The notes: generated by a model not told the origin, from the sequence alone. Positions 1-10,100 are shown, counted from the first letter of the stretch. The stretch is DNA of 64,000 bases from Sphingobium indicum B90A (GCF_000264945.2 NZ_CP013070.1:2852001-2916000), one strand, 5' to 3'. A program made the numbers and translations.

Positions 1-2
1 CT

Positions 3-170
3 TAATCCTCCCTGCGCGAAGCGTGGGGAGGGGGACCATGCGAAGCATGGTGGAGGGGAAATGGCGCGACCTGCGTATTTCCCCTCCACCACCGCCTTCG
101 GCGGCGTCGAAGAGAGGCACGTGACTCTCTTCGACCCTCCCCATCTTGCGATGGGGAGGAATAGGATGGG
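3..170. repeat. Intergenic palindromic repeat, copy A
   Basis: Two arms rich in GGGGAGG and CCCTCCCC face each other and fill the space before purL. The left arm (taatcctccc, then gtggggaggg and gaagcatggtggagggg) reappears almost unchanged at 60271-60408, and the right arm ends the same way (atggggaggaata). No coding signal is seen. It is a dispersed non-coding repeat of the kind common in sphingomonad chromosomes. Confidence 0.75.
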
Positions 171-253
171 TGCGCCTTCCGCGACATTGCGCCGGATGCG
201 GGTGGGCCATCATCTTATTGTCTATCGAACGCTCCATCGCTAAAGGCGCGCTC

Positions 254-2431
254 ATGTCCAGCACCGCATCCCAGATCACGCCCCAGGTCGTCGCCGAACA
301 TGGGCTTTCCCCGGAAGAATATGATCGCGTCCTGAACGCGCTCGGCCGGGAGCCCAACCTCACCGAACTCGGCATATTCTCGGTCATGTGGTCGGAGCAT
401 TGCTCCTATAAAAGCTCGCGAATCCATCTGAAGAAGCTGCCGACCGAAGGGCCGCAGGTGATTTGCGGCCCCGGCGAGAATGCGGGCGTCGTCGACATCG
501 GCGATGGGCAGGCGGCGATCTTCAAGATGGAGAGCCACAACCACCCCAGCTATATCGAACCCTATCAGGGCGCGGCGACGGGCGTGGGCGGCATTTTGCG
601 CGACGTGTTCACCATGGGCGCGCGGCCGGTGGCGAATATGAACGCGCTGCGCTTCGGGCGGCCCGATCACCCCAAGATGAAGCATCTCATCAGCGGCGTG
701 GTGCGCGGCATCGGCGGCTACGGCAATTGCGTGGGCGTGCCGACCGTGGGCGGCGAGGTGAATTTCCACCCCGCCTATGACGGCAACATCCTGGTCAACG
801 CCATGACCGTGGGCGTCGCGGAGACGGACAAGATCTTCTACAGCGCCGCGTCGGGCGTGGGCAATCCGATCGTCTATGTGGGGTCGAAGACCGGGCGCGA
901 CGGCATCCATGGCGCGACCATGGCGTCGGCGGATTTCGGCGAGGATTCGGAGGAGAAGCGGCCGACCGTGCAGGTGGGCGACCCCTTCACCGAAAAGCTG
1001 CTGATCGAGGCGTGCCTGGAACTGATGGCGTCGGACGCCATCGTCGCGATCCAGGACATGGGCGCGGCGGGCCTCACCTCCTCCTCGGTGGAGATGGCGT
1101 CCAAGGGCGGCGTCGGCATCCAGCTCGACATGGACAAGGTGCCGCAGCGCGAAACCGGCATGACCGCCTATGAGATGATGCTGTCGGAGTCGCAGGAGCG
1201 GATGCTGATGGTCCTCCAGCCGGGCAAGGAGGATTTTGCCGAGGCCATTTTCCGCAAGTGGGAACTAGACTTCGCGGTGATCGGCCATGTGACCGATACG
1301 GGCCGCATGGTGCTGGTCCATCAAGGCGAGACGGTGTGCGACATTCCGCTGGCTCCGCTGGCCGACGACGCGCCGCTCTATGACCGTCCGGCGATGGCGA
1401 AGGAGGAATATAAGGCCTGGTCGGGCGTGCAGCCGCTGGGCGAGATCGCGGAGAGCGCCGACATCGGCGCCGACCTGATCAGGCTGATGGGTTCGCCGGA
1501 CATCGCCTCGCGCCGGTGGATTTGGGAGCAATATGACCATATGGTCGGCGCCGACACGGTGCAGCGCCCCGGCGGCGATGCGGCGGTGGTGCGCGTCCAT
1601 GGATCGCAAAAGGGCATCGCGATCAGCACCGACTGCACGCCGCGCTATTGCTATGCCGATCCCTATGAGGGAGGCAAGCAAGCCATCGCGGAATGTTATC
1701 GCAACATCAGCGCGGTCGGCGCGACGCCGCTGGCCGTCACCAACTGCCTGAACTTCGCCAATCCGCAGCGGCCGGAGATCATGGCGCAGTTCACCGGCTG
1801 CCTGGAGGGCATGGGCGACGCCTGCCGGGCGCTGGATTTCCCCATCGTGTCGGGCAATGTGTCGCTCTACAATGAATCCAAGGCGACCGGCGGCGGCTCC
1901 GCAATCCTGCCGACGCCCGCCATCGGCGGCATTGGCCTGCTCAAGGATGTCGACGGGATGGCGACCGTCGCTTTCAAGAATGAGGGCGACGCGATCTGGC
2001 TGATCGGCGGCGAGGGCACGCATCTGGGCCAGTCGATCTGGCTGCGGGAGATTGCCGGGCGGGAAGCGGGCGATGCGCCGAGGGTCGATCTGGCCGCCGA
2101 GCGCGCCAATGCCGAAGCCGTCCGCGCCCTGATCGCGGCGGGCAAGGTCAATGCGGTGCATGATATTTCCGACGGCGGCCTGCTGGTCGCGGTGGCGGAA
2201 ATGGCGCTGGCCGGGAAGATCGGGGCGGAACTGGACATCGCACTGACGACCGCTGGGGCCTTTGGCGAGGATCAGGGGCGGTATATCGTCGCTGCTGCGC
2301 AGGGGATTGAGATTCCGGGCGCCGTGAAGATCGGGACGACCGGCGGCGACAAGGTGGCGGGCGTGGCGCTGGCCGAACTGCGTGGGGCGCATGAGGGTTT
2401 CTTCCCGGCGCTGATGGACGCGGAACTTTAA
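254..2431 (+). CDS. purL: Phosphoribosylformylglycinamidine synthase subunit PurL
   Basis: Large subunit of the ATP-dependent enzyme that converts FGAR to FGAM in purine synthesis; it works in the cytoplasm with PurS and PurQ. The product is 725 residues, usual for the small PurL form. The conserved start region carries [10 protein letters not shown] (46-55) with the catalytic-region His, followed by ESHNHPS (93-99) and GGILRDV (112-118). The ATG at 254 is chosen because the family begins just before the EEYDRV helix; the reading frame runs further upstream only into repeat DNA. Neither purS nor purQ is in the window, so they must lie to the left or elsewhere. Confidence 0.97.
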   Translation: MSSTASQITPQVVAEHGLSPEEYDRVLNALGREPNLTELGIFSVMWSEHCSYKSSRIHLKKLPTEGPQVICGPGENAGVVDIGDGQAAIFKMESHNHPSYIEPYQGAATGVGGILRDVFTMGARPVANMNALRFGRPDHPKMKHLISGVVRGIGGYGNCVGVPTVGGEVNFHPAYDGNILVNAMTVGVAETDKIFYSAASGVGNPIVYVGSKTGRDGIHGATMASADFGEDSEEKRPTVQVGDPFTEKLLIEACLELMASDAIVAIQDMGAAGLTSSSVEMASKGGVGIQLDMDKVPQRETGMTAYEMMLSESQERMLMVLQPGKEDFAEAIFRKWELDFAVIGHVTDTGRMVLVHQGETVCDIPLAPLADDAPLYDRPAMAKEEYKAWSGVQPLGEIAESADIGADLIRLMGSPDIASRRWIWEQYDHMVGADTVQRPGGDAAVVRVHGSQKGIAISTDCTPRYCYADPYEGGKQAIAECYRNISAVGATPLAVTNCLNFANPQRPEIMAQFTGCLEGMGDACRALDFPIVSGNVSLYNESKATGGGSAILPTPAIGGIGLLKDVDGMATVAFKNEGDAIWLIGGEGTHLGQSIWLREIAGREAGDAPRVDLAAERANAEAVRALIAAGKVNAVHDISDGGLLVAVAEMALAGKIGAELDIALTTAGAFGEDQGRYIVAAAQGIEIPGAVKIGTTGGDKVAGVALAELRGAHEGFFPALMDAEL

Positions 2432-2443
2432 AGTGGGAAAATG

Positions 2444-2471
2444 GCATGCTCCTGCGCAGGCAGGAGCATGC
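2444..2471. repeat. Perfect 12-bp hairpin repeat after purL
   Basis: GCATGCTCCTGC and its exact complement are separated by GCAG. This is one of four TCCTGC/GCAGGA hairpins in the window (also 6024, 14429 and 36031), all between genes. It lies 13 bases after the purL stop and could help end or stabilise that transcript. Confidence 0.8.
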
Positions 2472-2556
2472 TGGAATAACGGCAGCAACTGGCCGCAACT
2501 TGCCAATCGCGCATGGCGCCCCAACATGCGTCGGACCCCGAAGCAAGGAGCCTTCC

Positions 2557-3276
2557 ATGACCATCACCCGCCGCGTCACAGTGCATGAAGGCCCTGGCGG
2601 CCGGTTCGAGAGCATGGCCGTGTTCGACGATGCGGCAGGCGCGCCGCGTCCCGGCGTGCTTCTCTTCCCCAATGTCCTGGGCGCCAAGGAGGCCGATTTC
2701 GCCTATGCCGAAAGGGTCGCGGCGCTGGGGCTGGCGGTGCTCGTCGCGGACATGTTCGGTCAGGGCAAGCGGACCACCCGCGCCGATCCCGACATGGGCC
2801 GCTACATGGCCGAACTCAATGACGACCGCGCCCTGCTGCGCGACAGGGCGAACGCCGCGCATGCGCTGCTGAAATCGCTCGACGAAACGGACGAAAGCCG
2901 CACCGCCGCGATCGGTTTCTGCTTCGGCGGCAAATGCGTGCTGGACCTTGCCCGTTCCGGAGCGGATATTGCAGGCGGCGTCAGCTTCCACGGCGTCTAC
3001 GACGCGCCGCCCTTCCCCCATGCGAAGATCACCGCGCGGCTGTTGATCTGCCATGGCTGGAACGACCCGATCGCTCCGCCGGAGGCCACCGTCGCGCTCG
3101 CGAAGGAATTGACCGAAGCCGGATGCGACTGGCAGATCCATGCCTATGGCCATGCCGGCCACGCCTTCACGGACCATGACGCGAAGATGCCGGAAAGGGG
3201 CCTGGCCTACCATCCCGACGCCGACCGCCGCAGCTTCCGCTCCATGGCCGATTTCCTGGACGACGTTTTCGGCTGA
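2557..3276 (+). CDS. Dienelactone hydrolase family protein
   Basis: Alpha/beta hydrolase of 239 residues, probably cytoplasmic since no signal peptide is seen. The dienelactone hydrolase triad is visible: nucleophile Cys122 in GFCFGG (120-125), Asp170 in WNDP and His202 in GHAFT. Family members open dienelactones or related esters, but the natural substrate cannot be told here. The start is fixed by AAGGAG (2545-2550) six bases before the ATG; a longer reading frame would run through the palindromic repeat. It stands alone, facing the convergent carboxypeptidase gene. Confidence 0.88.
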   Translation: MTITRRVTVHEGPGGRFESMAVFDDAAGAPRPGVLLFPNVLGAKEADFAYAERVAALGLAVLVADMFGQGKRTTRADPDMGRYMAELNDDRALLRDRANAAHALLKSLDETDESRTAAIGFCFGGKCVLDLARSGADIAGGVSFHGVYDAPPFPHAKITARLLICHGWNDPIAPPEATVALAKELTEAGCDWQIHAYGHAGHAFTDHDAKMPERGLAYHPDADRRSFRSMADFLDDVFG

Positions 3277-3294
3277 ACCGGCGGCCGGCGGGGA

Positions 3295-4425
3295 TCAGAT
3301 TTCGTCGATCATCTCCGCCAGCACGCCGAGGCAATCCTTGGCGAGTTGGATCGAGCGCGCCGGGGACCAGCCGAAATCGGCGTCGGGCAGGTCGTCATTA
3401 TCCTTGAACGGCATTTCCAGCGTCATGGCCACCGCGCCGAAGCGTTCGGCCAACTGGTTGGTCGACATGGACAGGTTCGCCCTGCCGGCGGGCGCGGTCG
3501 GATAGCCCTTGCTAGTCTGGAAATCGGGCGTCCGGGCGGCCAGCGTGTCGCGATAGCGCCGATACAAGGCCGACTGCCGTTCCGTGATGGAGGGAATGCC
3601 CTCGAACCCCGCCAGGAACACGGCCGGAATCGCCTCGTCGCCATGCACGTCCATGGCGAAATCGACCCCGGCCTCGTCCATCGCTCCGCGCACCAGGAAC
3701 ACCTCCGGACTCTTTTCCATCGACGGCTCATGCCATTCGCGGTTGAGGTTGATGCCGACCGCATTGGTCCGCAAATGGCCGCGACGGCTGCCGTCCGGAT
3801 TCATGTTGGGCACGATGTAAAAGGTCGCCTCCCTGCGCAGCAGCCGCGCCACGGCGTCCTCCTCGTCGCAGAGCCGCTCCAGCGCGCCCTCCATCCACCA
3901 TTCGGCCATGCTCTCGCCCGGATGCTGGCGGGCGTAGAGCCAGACCTTCTTCGGCCCTTCCCCCAGCACCAGCAGGTCGAGCGGCTGCCGGTCCAGCGTC
4001 AGCCCCAGTTCGCGATGCTCCACCCCCGGCTGCGACGCCGCCCAGGCGACCAGGTCATGGTGCCGTTCCATCGAATAGGGCGCGAAATAGGCAAGCCACA
4101 CCGCATTGCTGTCGGGCGACAGGCGGATCGTCAGCGTGCCGTCGGCATAGCCGGTGTCCGCCAGCAGCCAATTGTCCCGATCCTCGCTATAGCGCGCCTT
4201 GTAGCCCGGCCAGCCGTCGGGATAGGCCGACGCGCCGCAATTGACGATCGCCAACTCGACCTCCCGCCCCGCCACGCCCGCCACGCGGAAGTGGAACCAT
4301 TGGTAGAAGTCGCTCTGCCGGTCCTTGACGATCTCCAGTTCGGCGCGGACGCCGGCGGGGGTGTCGGAGACGGAAAGGACGCGAATATTGCCGCTGTCAA
4401 AGGCACTTGTGATCGAGATGCTCAT
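3295..4425 (-). CDS. M14 family zinc carboxypeptidase
   Basis: Metallopeptidase of 376 residues resembling bacterial relatives of cytosolic carboxypeptidases. An N-terminal beta domain (about 1-130) precedes the catalytic domain. Zinc ligands are His168 and Glu171 in RQHPGES and His261 in DVHGDE. The substrate-carboxylate region has NMNPDG (207-212) and GINLNREW (224-231), and a late LEMPF supplies the expected catalytic Glu. It has no signal peptide, so it is probably cytoplasmic and trims C-terminal residues of peptides. Its ATG overlaps the stop of the upstream lipoprotein gene by four bases (ATGA), so the two are probably translated together. Confidence 0.87.
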   Translation of the reverse strand: MSISITSAFDSGNIRVLSVSDTPAGVRAELEIVKDRQSDFYQWFHFRVAGVAGREVELAIVNCGASAYPDGWPGYKARYSEDRDNWLLADTGYADGTLTIRLSPDSNAVWLAYFAPYSMERHHDLVAWAASQPGVEHRELGLTLDRQPLDLLVLGEGPKKVWLYARQHPGESMAEWWMEGALERLCDEEDAVARLLRREATFYIVPNMNPDGSRRGHLRTNAVGINLNREWHEPSMEKSPEVFLVRGAMDEAGVDFAMDVHGDEAIPAVFLAGFEGIPSITERQSALYRRYRDTLAARTPDFQTSKGYPTAPAGRANLSMSTNQLAERFGAVAMTLEMPFKDNDDLPDADFGWSPARSIQLAKDCLGVLAEMIDEI

Positions 4426-5051
4426 TTGACGGTTATAGTCCGCCCCGATTCGCCCGGATAGCCCCCCAGCAACGCCGCTGCCAGCTTCTGCGCCGCCAGG
4501 CCGGGCTGCGATGCGGGCGCACCCTCCCGCGCGGCGGTCTGCGCCCGGCCTTCCCAGATGGTGGTCGAATCGGCGCGTCGGCGTATCTGCACCTGCAATT
4601 CGGTGAAGACCTGCCCCTTGGGCTTGCCCGACAGGTTGATGCCGATGCCCAGCCCCAGGCCGGAATAGCCGCCGCTGCCCACCGCGCCGCCCACGCCGAC
4701 GCTCACCGGCTTGCCATTGGCGCCATAGCTGCCGGGTTCGCGGAAGGTGCGGCGGAAGCTCACCAGCGCGACATAGTCGCTCCTCGCGCCCTGTCCTGCC
4801 GTCCCCTGTCCGGCGGCGGTGAAGCCCACGCGCTGCAATTCCTGCTCGACCGCGGCGGCATAAGTGCGGAATTCCAGGCCGACATCGGGGTTGCCGGCCA
4901 TCTCCTCGACGGCGATGGTCCCGCTGCGCGCCGGATTGTCGATATGGAACCGCGTCACCTCCACGGGTGGAACAGCCGTGGCGCAGGCGCCGAGGCCCAA
5001 AGCCAGCAGGGAGGGAAGGACGATCTTCTTCAACATGGACGGATTCGACAT
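4422..5051 (-). CDS. DUF4136-like lipoprotein
   Basis: A 209-residue envelope protein. The N-terminus has a Lys-Lys charge, a hydrophobic stretch and the lipobox LGAC at about residues 21-24, so it should be lipid-anchored. The body has the pattern seen in DUF4136 proteins: an early EFRTY element, a glycine-rich middle, and a closing ALLGGYPGESGR. Function is unknown. The ATG at 5051 is preferred because GGAG lies upstream at fair spacing; the inner ATG at 5036 has none. It forms a two-gene unit with the carboxypeptidase. Confidence 0.75.
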   Translation of the reverse strand: MSNPSMLKKIVLPSLLALGLGACATAVPPVEVTRFHIDNPARSGTIAVEEMAGNPDVGLEFRTYAAAVEQELQRVGFTAAGQGTAGQGARSDYVALVSFRRTFREPGSYGANGKPVSVGVGGAVGSGGYSGLGLGIGINLSGKPKGQVFTELQVQIRRRADSTTIWEGRAQTAAREGAPASQPGLAAQKLAAALLGGYPGESGRTITVK

Positions 5052-5260
5052 GGATGCGCACTCCAGGGGATCAACAGCCTCTACACGACACCGCGCCGCT
5101 AATCCCTTAAAAGCGTCAAGCCACGGATTTGCTGCATGCAGGATGAACGGCGCGGGGATGGGGCGAAAAGCGGGCGGCCGCCCTTGACTTTCGGCTGTCC
5201 CGCCCATAGGGGCTGCGCTTCGATTTTCGATCAAGCAAGATTCATTCAAAGGCTGGTTCC

Positions 5261-5386
5261 ATGAAGATCCGCAATTCGCTCAAGTCGCTCAAGGGCCGTC
5301 ACCGGGACAACCGCGTGATCCGCCGCCGCGGGCGCACCTATGTCATCAACAAGACCAACCGCCGCTTTAAGGCCCGCCAGGGCTGA
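5261..5386 (+). CDS. rpmJ: 50S ribosomal protein L36
   Basis: A 41-residue, very basic protein starting [18 protein letters not shown] and ending RRFKARQG. It is the longer alphaproteobacterial L36 form, in which the four zinc-binding residues of the classical protein are missing. L36 binds 23S rRNA late in assembly of the large subunit. The gene stands apart from the ribosomal clusters and is followed four bases later by the HAD hydrolase gene, so the two may share a transcript. Confidence 0.95.
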   Translation: MKIRNSLKSLKGRHRDNRVIRRRGRTYVINKTNRRFKARQG

Positions 5387-5389
5387 TTC

Positions 5390-6016
5390 ATGGCGGATAT
5401 TGCCGCCGTCGTCTTCGATGTCGGCAATGTCTTGTATCACTGGACCCCAAGGGTTCTGTACGAGCGCCTGATCGACGATGATCGGGCGCTCGATGCGTTT
5501 CTCCGCGATGTCGTGACGCCGGACTGGCATTTCCAGCATGACCGGGGCCGCCCCTTCGCGGAAACCAGCGCCGAACTGATCGCGCGCCATCCGGAACATG
5601 CGGCGCTGATTCGCCTCTGGGGCGAAAAGTTCATCGACAGCGTCGGCCCTGCGGTCGAGGGCATGCCGGAGGTCGTGCGCGAACTGCACGAAGGCGGCGT
5701 TCCCCTCTTCGCCATCACCAATTTCAGCGATGAATTCTGGCCGCCCTTCCATGCGCGGGAGGCGGCGCTGTTCGCACCCTTCCGCGACATCCTGGTTTCC
5801 GGCGCGGAAAAGCTGGTGAAGCCCGATCCCGCGATTTACCGGCTGGCGCTCGACCGATTCGGGCTGCGGGCGGAAGAGGCGCTGTTCGTGGACGACCGGG
5901 AGGACAATATACTGGCGGCCGAGGCGGAAGGGATGCGCGGCCATTTGTTCCGCGATGCGATCGCATTGCGCGAGGAATTGGTTGAACTAGGCCTGCTTCG
6001 AACCCCAACTGTCTAA
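5390..6016 (+). CDS. HAD family hydrolase (YihX-like)
   Basis: A 208-residue haloacid dehalogenase-type phosphatase. Motif I is FDVGNV with nucleophile Asp10; the usual second Asp is replaced by Gly, as in the FDLGN motif of YihX-type sugar phosphatases. Motif II is ITNFS, motif III is the Lys of KLVKPDP, and motif IV is the acidic pair in FVDDRED. A small helical cap sits between motifs I and II. It probably hydrolyses a phosphorylated metabolite in the cytoplasm; the substrate is unknown. It directly follows rpmJ, so it is probably co-transcribed with it. Confidence 0.87.
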   Translation: MADIAAVVFDVGNVLYHWTPRVLYERLIDDDRALDAFLRDVVTPDWHFQHDRGRPFAETSAELIARHPEHAALIRLWGEKFIDSVGPAVEGMPEVVRELHEGGVPLFAITNFSDEFWPPFHAREAALFAPFRDILVSGAEKLVKPDPAIYRLALDRFGLRAEEALFVDDREDNILAAEAEGMRGHLFRDAIALREELVELGLLRTPTV

Positions 6017-6023
6017 CGCAGCG

Positions 6024-6047
6024 GTGTTCCTGCGAAGGCAGGAACAC
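6024..6047. repeat. 10-bp hairpin repeat (TTCCTGC type)
   Basis: GTGTTCCTGC and its exact complement are separated by GAAG. It lies between the convergent HAD and pyk genes and belongs to the same dispersed family as the hairpins at 2444, 14429 and 36031. It may act as a two-way transcript end. Confidence 0.75.
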
Positions 6048-6068
6048 AACCCCTTTTGCAGTCGACCT

Positions 6069-7526
6069 TTACCCCTCGTCCCGGCCCCTCAACTCATCGC
6101 CCCGTATCGCGGCCACATGCAGCACATTGGTCGACCCCGGCGTCCCGAAGGGCACGCCGGCCAGCACGACGATCTTGCCGCCCTTCTCGACCATGTCGTG
6201 GCGCAGCGCCATGCGGCGCGCCTTGCCGACCATCTCCTCGAACGTGCCGATGTCCTTGGTCCGCACGGCATGCACGCCCCAGGTCAGCCCCAGCTTGCGC
6301 GCCGTGTCCTGCCGGGGCGTCAGCGCCAGGATCGGCGTCATCGGCCGCTCTCGCGCCACGCGGCGCACGGTGCTGCCCGATGAGGTGAAGCAGGTGATCG
6401 CGCTCGCCCCCACCACGGACACGATGCTGCCCGCCCCCTCCGCCAGCGCGTCGGCGGTGGTCGGATCGGGCTTCGTCTCGGTATAGTGAAGCCGCCCGAA
6501 ATAGCCCGGATCGCGCTCCACGCTATGGGCGATGCTGTCCATCATCGTCACCGCCTCGACCGGCCAGTCGCCGGCCGCCGTCTCCGCCGACAGCATGATC
6601 GCGTCCGCCCCGTCATAGACCGCCGTCGCCACGTCGGACACTTCGGCGCGGGTGGGCGTGGGCGCCTTGATCATCGATTCCAGCATCTGCGTCGCCACCA
6701 CGACGGGCCGCCCCATGCGCCGGGCCGTCGCCACGATCTGCTTCTGAAGGGGCGGCACCGCCTGGGGCGGCAATTCGACGCCCAGGTCGCCGCGCGCCAC
6801 CATCACCCCGTCGGCCAGTTCGATGATCTCCTCCAGCCGCTGGACAGCCGCCGGTTTCTCGATCTTCGCCATCAGCGCGCCATAGCCGCCCATCAGCTTG
6901 CGCGCCTCGGCCAGGTCCTCTGGCCGCTGCACGAAGCTGAGCGCGATCCAGTCGCAGCCATGCTCCACCGCGAAGCTGAGGTCGCGCCGGTCCTTTTCGG
7001 TCAGCGCCGGCACCGGCACGACCACGTCGGGCACGTTCACGCCCTTGCGGTTGGAAAGGGCGCCGCCGACCTCGACCACCGTGTCGATGCGGTCCTCCGC
7101 CACCTTCTTGACCCGCAGCACCATCTTGCCGTCGTCCAGCAGCAGCCGGGTTTCGGGCACCAGCGCGGCGTAGATCTCCGGATGGGGCAGGTTGACCCGC
7201 GTCGCATTGCCCGGCGCCGGATCGCTGTCCAGCACGAAGGCCGCCCCCGTTTCCAGCACCGCCAGCCCACGTTCGAACGTGCCGACGCGCAGCTTTGGCC
7301 CCTGAAGGTCGCCCAGGATGGTCGTAGGACGGCCGAATTCCTTTTCCAGCGCCCGGATGGTGGCGATGCGCGCGGCATGATCCTCATGCGCGCCATGGCT
7401 CATGTTGATGCGGAAGGCGTCGGCCCCGGCGACGAACAGCGCCCGGATCATCTCCGGGCTGTCGCTCGCGGGGCCAAGGGTCGCCAATATGCGGACCTTG
7501 CGCGAACGGGGCGGTAATCTCGTCAT
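6069..7526 (-). CDS. pyk: Pyruvate kinase
   Basis: Converts phosphoenolpyruvate and ADP to pyruvate and ATP, the last step of glycolysis, in the cytoplasm. The product is 485 residues, normal for the family. It opens with KVRILATLGPAS, and further on carries RINMSHG, GDLQGPKLRVG, the active-site signature with LMAKIEKPAAV, and the MVARGDLGVEL, VVATQMLESM and IMLSAETAAG segments. AGGAG lies about ten bases before the ATG. In sphingomonads, which mostly use the Entner-Doudoroff route, this step supplies pyruvate; ppc, which competes for the same substrate, lies further along. Confidence 0.97.
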   Translation of the reverse strand: MTRLPPRSRKVRILATLGPASDSPEMIRALFVAGADAFRINMSHGAHEDHAARIATIRALEKEFGRPTTILGDLQGPKLRVGTFERGLAVLETGAAFVLDSDPAPGNATRVNLPHPEIYAALVPETRLLLDDGKMVLRVKKVAEDRIDTVVEVGGALSNRKGVNVPDVVVPVPALTEKDRRDLSFAVEHGCDWIALSFVQRPEDLAEARKLMGGYGALMAKIEKPAAVQRLEEIIELADGVMVARGDLGVELPPQAVPPLQKQIVATARRMGRPVVVATQMLESMIKAPTPTRAEVSDVATAVYDGADAIMLSAETAAGDWPVEAVTMMDSIAHSVERDPGYFGRLHYTETKPDPTTADALAEGAGSIVSVVGASAITCFTSSGSTVRRVARERPMTPILALTPRQDTARKLGLTWGVHAVRTKDIGTFEEMVGKARRMALRHDMVEKGGKIVVLAGVPFGTPGSTNVLHVAAIRGDELRGRDEG

Positions 7527-7631
7527 TCGTCTTTTCTCCTGACCGTCATGGTCGCCTCTGGTTTGCCAGGGCGCGGTTTTCGATTATCCGTGCTGCACGA
7601 CAGGATGATGATGATCAGCGAAAGGCTCGCC

Positions 7632-7931
7632 GTGAACGACACCATACTCAGCGACGCGGTCGCCGCAACCGCCTTCCGACGGCTGGTGGCGCATTTGCAG
7701 CATCGCACCGACGTCCAGAATATCGACCTGATGGGATTGGCGGGCTTCTGCCGCAACTGCCTGGCCGACTGGATCGCGGAGGCGGACGGCGCAATGAGCA
7801 AGGATGAAGCGCGGGAGATCATCCACGGCATGCCCTTCGCCGAATGGAAAGCCCGCCATCAGGGCGAGGCGACGCCGGAACAGATCGCCCGCATGCAGGA
7901 GAGTGTGGCGAAGAACGCCGACAGCCATTAG
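7632..7931 (+). CDS. DUF1244 family protein
   Basis: A small conserved alphaproteobacterial protein of unknown function. The core FRRLVAHLQHRTDVQNIDLM is followed by GLAGFCRNC and GMPFAEWKARHQ, typical of DUF1244. GTG at 7632 is chosen because GAAAGG lies six bases upstream and it gives 99 residues, the family's usual size. A run of ATG codons at 7605-7611 is the alternative. It is the first gene of a compact group with gapR and a YbjQ-like gene, all on the same strand with short gaps. Confidence 0.85.
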   Translation: MNDTILSDAVAATAFRRLVAHLQHRTDVQNIDLMGLAGFCRNCLADWIAEADGAMSKDEAREIIHGMPFAEWKARHQGEATPEQIARMQESVAKNADSH

Positions 7932-7970
7932 AGGCAAGCGCCGACCGATTCACACTGACTGGAGATTCTC

Positions 7971-8213
7971 ATGAGCGATGGCAATGTCGCCGCCGAACAG
8001 CTACGCCTCTTCATCGAGCGCATCGAGCGCCTGGAAGAGGAAAAGAAGGGCATCGCGGACGATATAAAGGACGTCTATCTGGAGGCGAAGGCCAATGGCT
8101 ATGACGTGAAGACGATGCGGTCCATCGTCCGCCTCCGCAAGATGGAGCGCAACGCCCGCATGGAAGCCGAAGCGCTGCTGGAAACATACAAGACGGCGCT
8201 GGGGATCGAATAA
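7971..8213 (+). CDS. gapR: DUF2312 nucleoid-associated protein GapR
   Basis: An 80-residue protein that is largely one long charged helix ([20 protein letters not shown]) followed by [20 protein letters not shown], the signature of GapR/DUF2312. GapR of Caulobacter forms tetramers that clamp AT-rich overtwisted DNA ahead of replication forks and helps the topoisomerases. The size matches the family. A GGAG motif precedes the ATG. It sits between the DUF1244 and YbjQ-like genes. Confidence 0.9.
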   Translation: MSDGNVAAEQLRLFIERIERLEEEKKGIADDIKDVYLEAKANGYDVKTMRSIVRLRKMERNARMEAEALLETYKTALGIE

Positions 8214-8233
8214 CCGCAGCAGGAGTAACGCCC

Positions 8234-8560
8234 ATGACCGAGATCATCGTCAGCACCACGCCCTCTCTGGAGGGCCGCCCCGCAAGGGAATATCTCGGCA
8301 TCGTCACCGGCGAGGTGATCGTGGGCGCCAACCTGTTCCGCGACCTGTTCGCCAGCGTGCGCGACATCGTGGGCGGGCGGTCCGGCGCCTATGAGGACGT
8401 GCTCCAGCGCGCCCGCGAGCAGGCGATAGCGGAAATGCGGATGCGCGCCGCGACCCTGGGCGCCAATGCCGTGGTCGGCGTCGACCTGGATTATGAGACC
8501 GTCGGGTCCAGCGGCTCGATGCTGATGGTGACGGCATCGGGCACCGCGATCCTCGTCTAG
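8234..8560 (+). CDS. YbjQ/UPF0145 family protein
   Basis: A 108-residue protein of the YbjQ (DUF74) family. It shows the expected [19 protein letters not shown] segment, the [13 protein letters not shown] helix, and [13 protein letters not shown] near the end. Family members form beta-rich pentamers; their role is unknown, with a possible link to metal or heavy-atom binding. An AGGAG-like site precedes the ATG and the gap to gapR is only 20 bases, so the two are likely in one transcript. Confidence 0.85.
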   Translation: MTEIIVSTTPSLEGRPAREYLGIVTGEVIVGANLFRDLFASVRDIVGGRSGAYEDVLQRAREQAIAEMRMRAATLGANAVVGVDLDYETVGSSGSMLMVTASGTAILV

Positions 8561-8577
8561 AATATACGGATTTGGCG

Positions 8578-8640
8578 GCCATTGGCCATCCCAAGACATT
8601 CCCCTCCCGCCTGCGGGAGGGGGAACGTCTGCTTTCCACC
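8578..8640. repeat. Dispersed CCCTCCCGC/GCGGGAGGG repeat
   Basis: The segment reads ccatcccaagacattcccct, then a short hairpin of ctcccgcctgcgggag, then tctgctttccaccca. The same phrases (catcccaagacattcccct, gcgggaggg, tctccaccca) return at 16549-16720. It is a non-coding intergenic repeat. Confidence 0.65.
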
Positions 8641-8746
8641 CAATTTGTATCCCCAGGCCAAATCTGCATGCACCCTGAAGTTGCGCGAACCGGGCGCTCT
8701 CGCTAGAGAGCGCGCATCGAACAAACAGACAAGTCAGGAGCAGGCC

Positions 8747-9490
8747 GTGGCCGGCCACAGCAAATTCAAGAACATCATGCATCGCAAGGGCGCGCAGGAC
8801 AAGAAGCGCTCCTCGATGTTCTCCAAGCTCAGCCGCGAAATCACCGTCGCGGCCAAGATGGGCATGCCCGATCCGGACATGAACCCGCGCCTCCGCCTCG
8901 CGGTCAATGCCGCCAAGGCGCAGTCCATGCCCAAGGACAATATCCAGCGCGCGATCGACAAGGCGATCGGCGGCGACATGGAGAATTACGAGGAAATCCG
9001 CTACGAGGGCTATGGCCCTGGCGGCGTCGCCATCATCGTCGAGGCGCTGACCGACAACCGCAACCGCACCGCGACCAATGTCCGCACCGCCTTCTCCAAG
9101 AATGGCGGCAATCTGGGCGCTTCGGGCGCCGTCAGCCATGGTTTCGACCGCATGGGCCTCATCACCTATCCGGCGAGCGCGGGCGATGCCGACGCGATCT
9201 TCGAAGCGGCGCTGGAGGCGGGCGCGGACGACGTGTCCTCGAACGAGGACGAGCATGAGATCTGGACCGCCATGGACGCGCTGCACGAAGTCGCCAGGGC
9301 GCTGGAGGCCAAGCTCGGCCCGGCGGAAGGCGCCAAGCTCGCCTGGAAGCCCCAGACCACCGTCGAAGTGGACGAAAGCAATGCGGCGACGCTGATGAAG
9401 CTGGTCGACACGCTGGAGGACGATGACGACGTCCAGACCGTCTGGGGCAATTACGAAGTCTCCGACGAGGTCATGGAGAAGCTGGGTTGA
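8747..9490 (+). CDS. yebC: YebC/PmpR family transcription or translation factor
   Basis: A 247-residue protein starting [20 protein letters not shown], the standard YebC opening. Other conserved pieces are [40 protein letters not shown] and [15 protein letters not shown]. Family members bind DNA as regulators and, from recent work, also relieve ribosome stalling. The GTG start at 8747 is supported by AGGAG six bases upstream. It lies just before ruvC, the usual yebC-ruvC pairing; ruvA and ruvB are not seen after ruvC, where an IS256 element is inserted instead. Confidence 0.95.
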   Translation: MAGHSKFKNIMHRKGAQDKKRSSMFSKLSREITVAAKMGMPDPDMNPRLRLAVNAAKAQSMPKDNIQRAIDKAIGGDMENYEEIRYEGYGPGGVAIIVEALTDNRNRTATNVRTAFSKNGGNLGASGAVSHGFDRMGLITYPASAGDADAIFEAALEAGADDVSSNEDEHEIWTAMDALHEVARALEAKLGPAEGAKLAWKPQTTVEVDESNAATLMKLVDTLEDDDDVQTVWGNYEVSDEVMEKLG

Positions 9491-9608
9491 TTCTTCCCCT
9501 TCCCTCTTCCCGGCGGGGAGAGGGACGCGAAGTTCCGGGCGCCTTGCCGCTTCGGCGAAGCTGGACAAGCCTCCCCATCCGCTCCCGCGACCGGGCGAGC
9601 GAAATATC

Positions 9609-10100
9609 ATGATCATCCTGGGCCTGGACCCCGGCCTGGGCACGACCGGCTGGGGCCTGATCGCCGCCGACGGCAACCGGCTGACCCATATCGCCAACGG
9701 CCAGATCAAGACCGATTCGGACATGGCGCTGGCGAGCCGGCTGCTGGTGCTCGATCTGGCGCTGACCGACCTCATCCTCGAACATCAGCCCAATGGCGCC
9801 GCGGTCGAGGAGGTGTTCCTGAACGTGAATCCGCAATCGACGCTGAAACTCGGCCAGGCGCGCGGCGTGGTGCTGCTGGCCGCGTCGCGCTCCGGCATGG
9901 AGGTGGGCGAATATGCCGCCCGGCTGGTCAAGAAATCCGTGGTCGGCGTCGGCAATGCGTCGAAGGAGCAGGTCCACGCCATGGTCTCCCGCCTTCTCCC
10001 CGGCGCGAAGGTCGCTGGACCCGACGCTTCGGATGCGCTGGCCGTGGCGATCACGCACGCCCACCACCTGGCCAGCGCGAGGCGGATTCCGCGGAAGTAG
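9609..10100 (+). CDS. ruvC: Crossover junction endodeoxyribonuclease RuvC
   Basis: Holliday-junction resolvase of 163 residues that cuts recombination intermediates with RuvAB. The RNase H-like fold carries its acidic residues: Asp7 in [10 protein letters not shown], Glu67 in VEEVF, Asp139 and Asp142 in [10 protein letters not shown]. The length is slightly short but normal. The gene ends about 60 bases before the interrupted palindromic repeat and IS256 element, so any ruvA or ruvB that once followed would now be separated by the insertion. Confidence 0.96.
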   Translation: MIILGLDPGLGTTGWGLIAADGNRLTHIANGQIKTDSDMALASRLLVLDLALTDLILEHQPNGAAVEEVFLNVNPQSTLKLGQARGVVLLAASRSGMEVGEYAARLVKKSVVGVGNASKEQVHAMVSRLLPGAKVAGPDASDALAVAITHAHHLASARRIPRK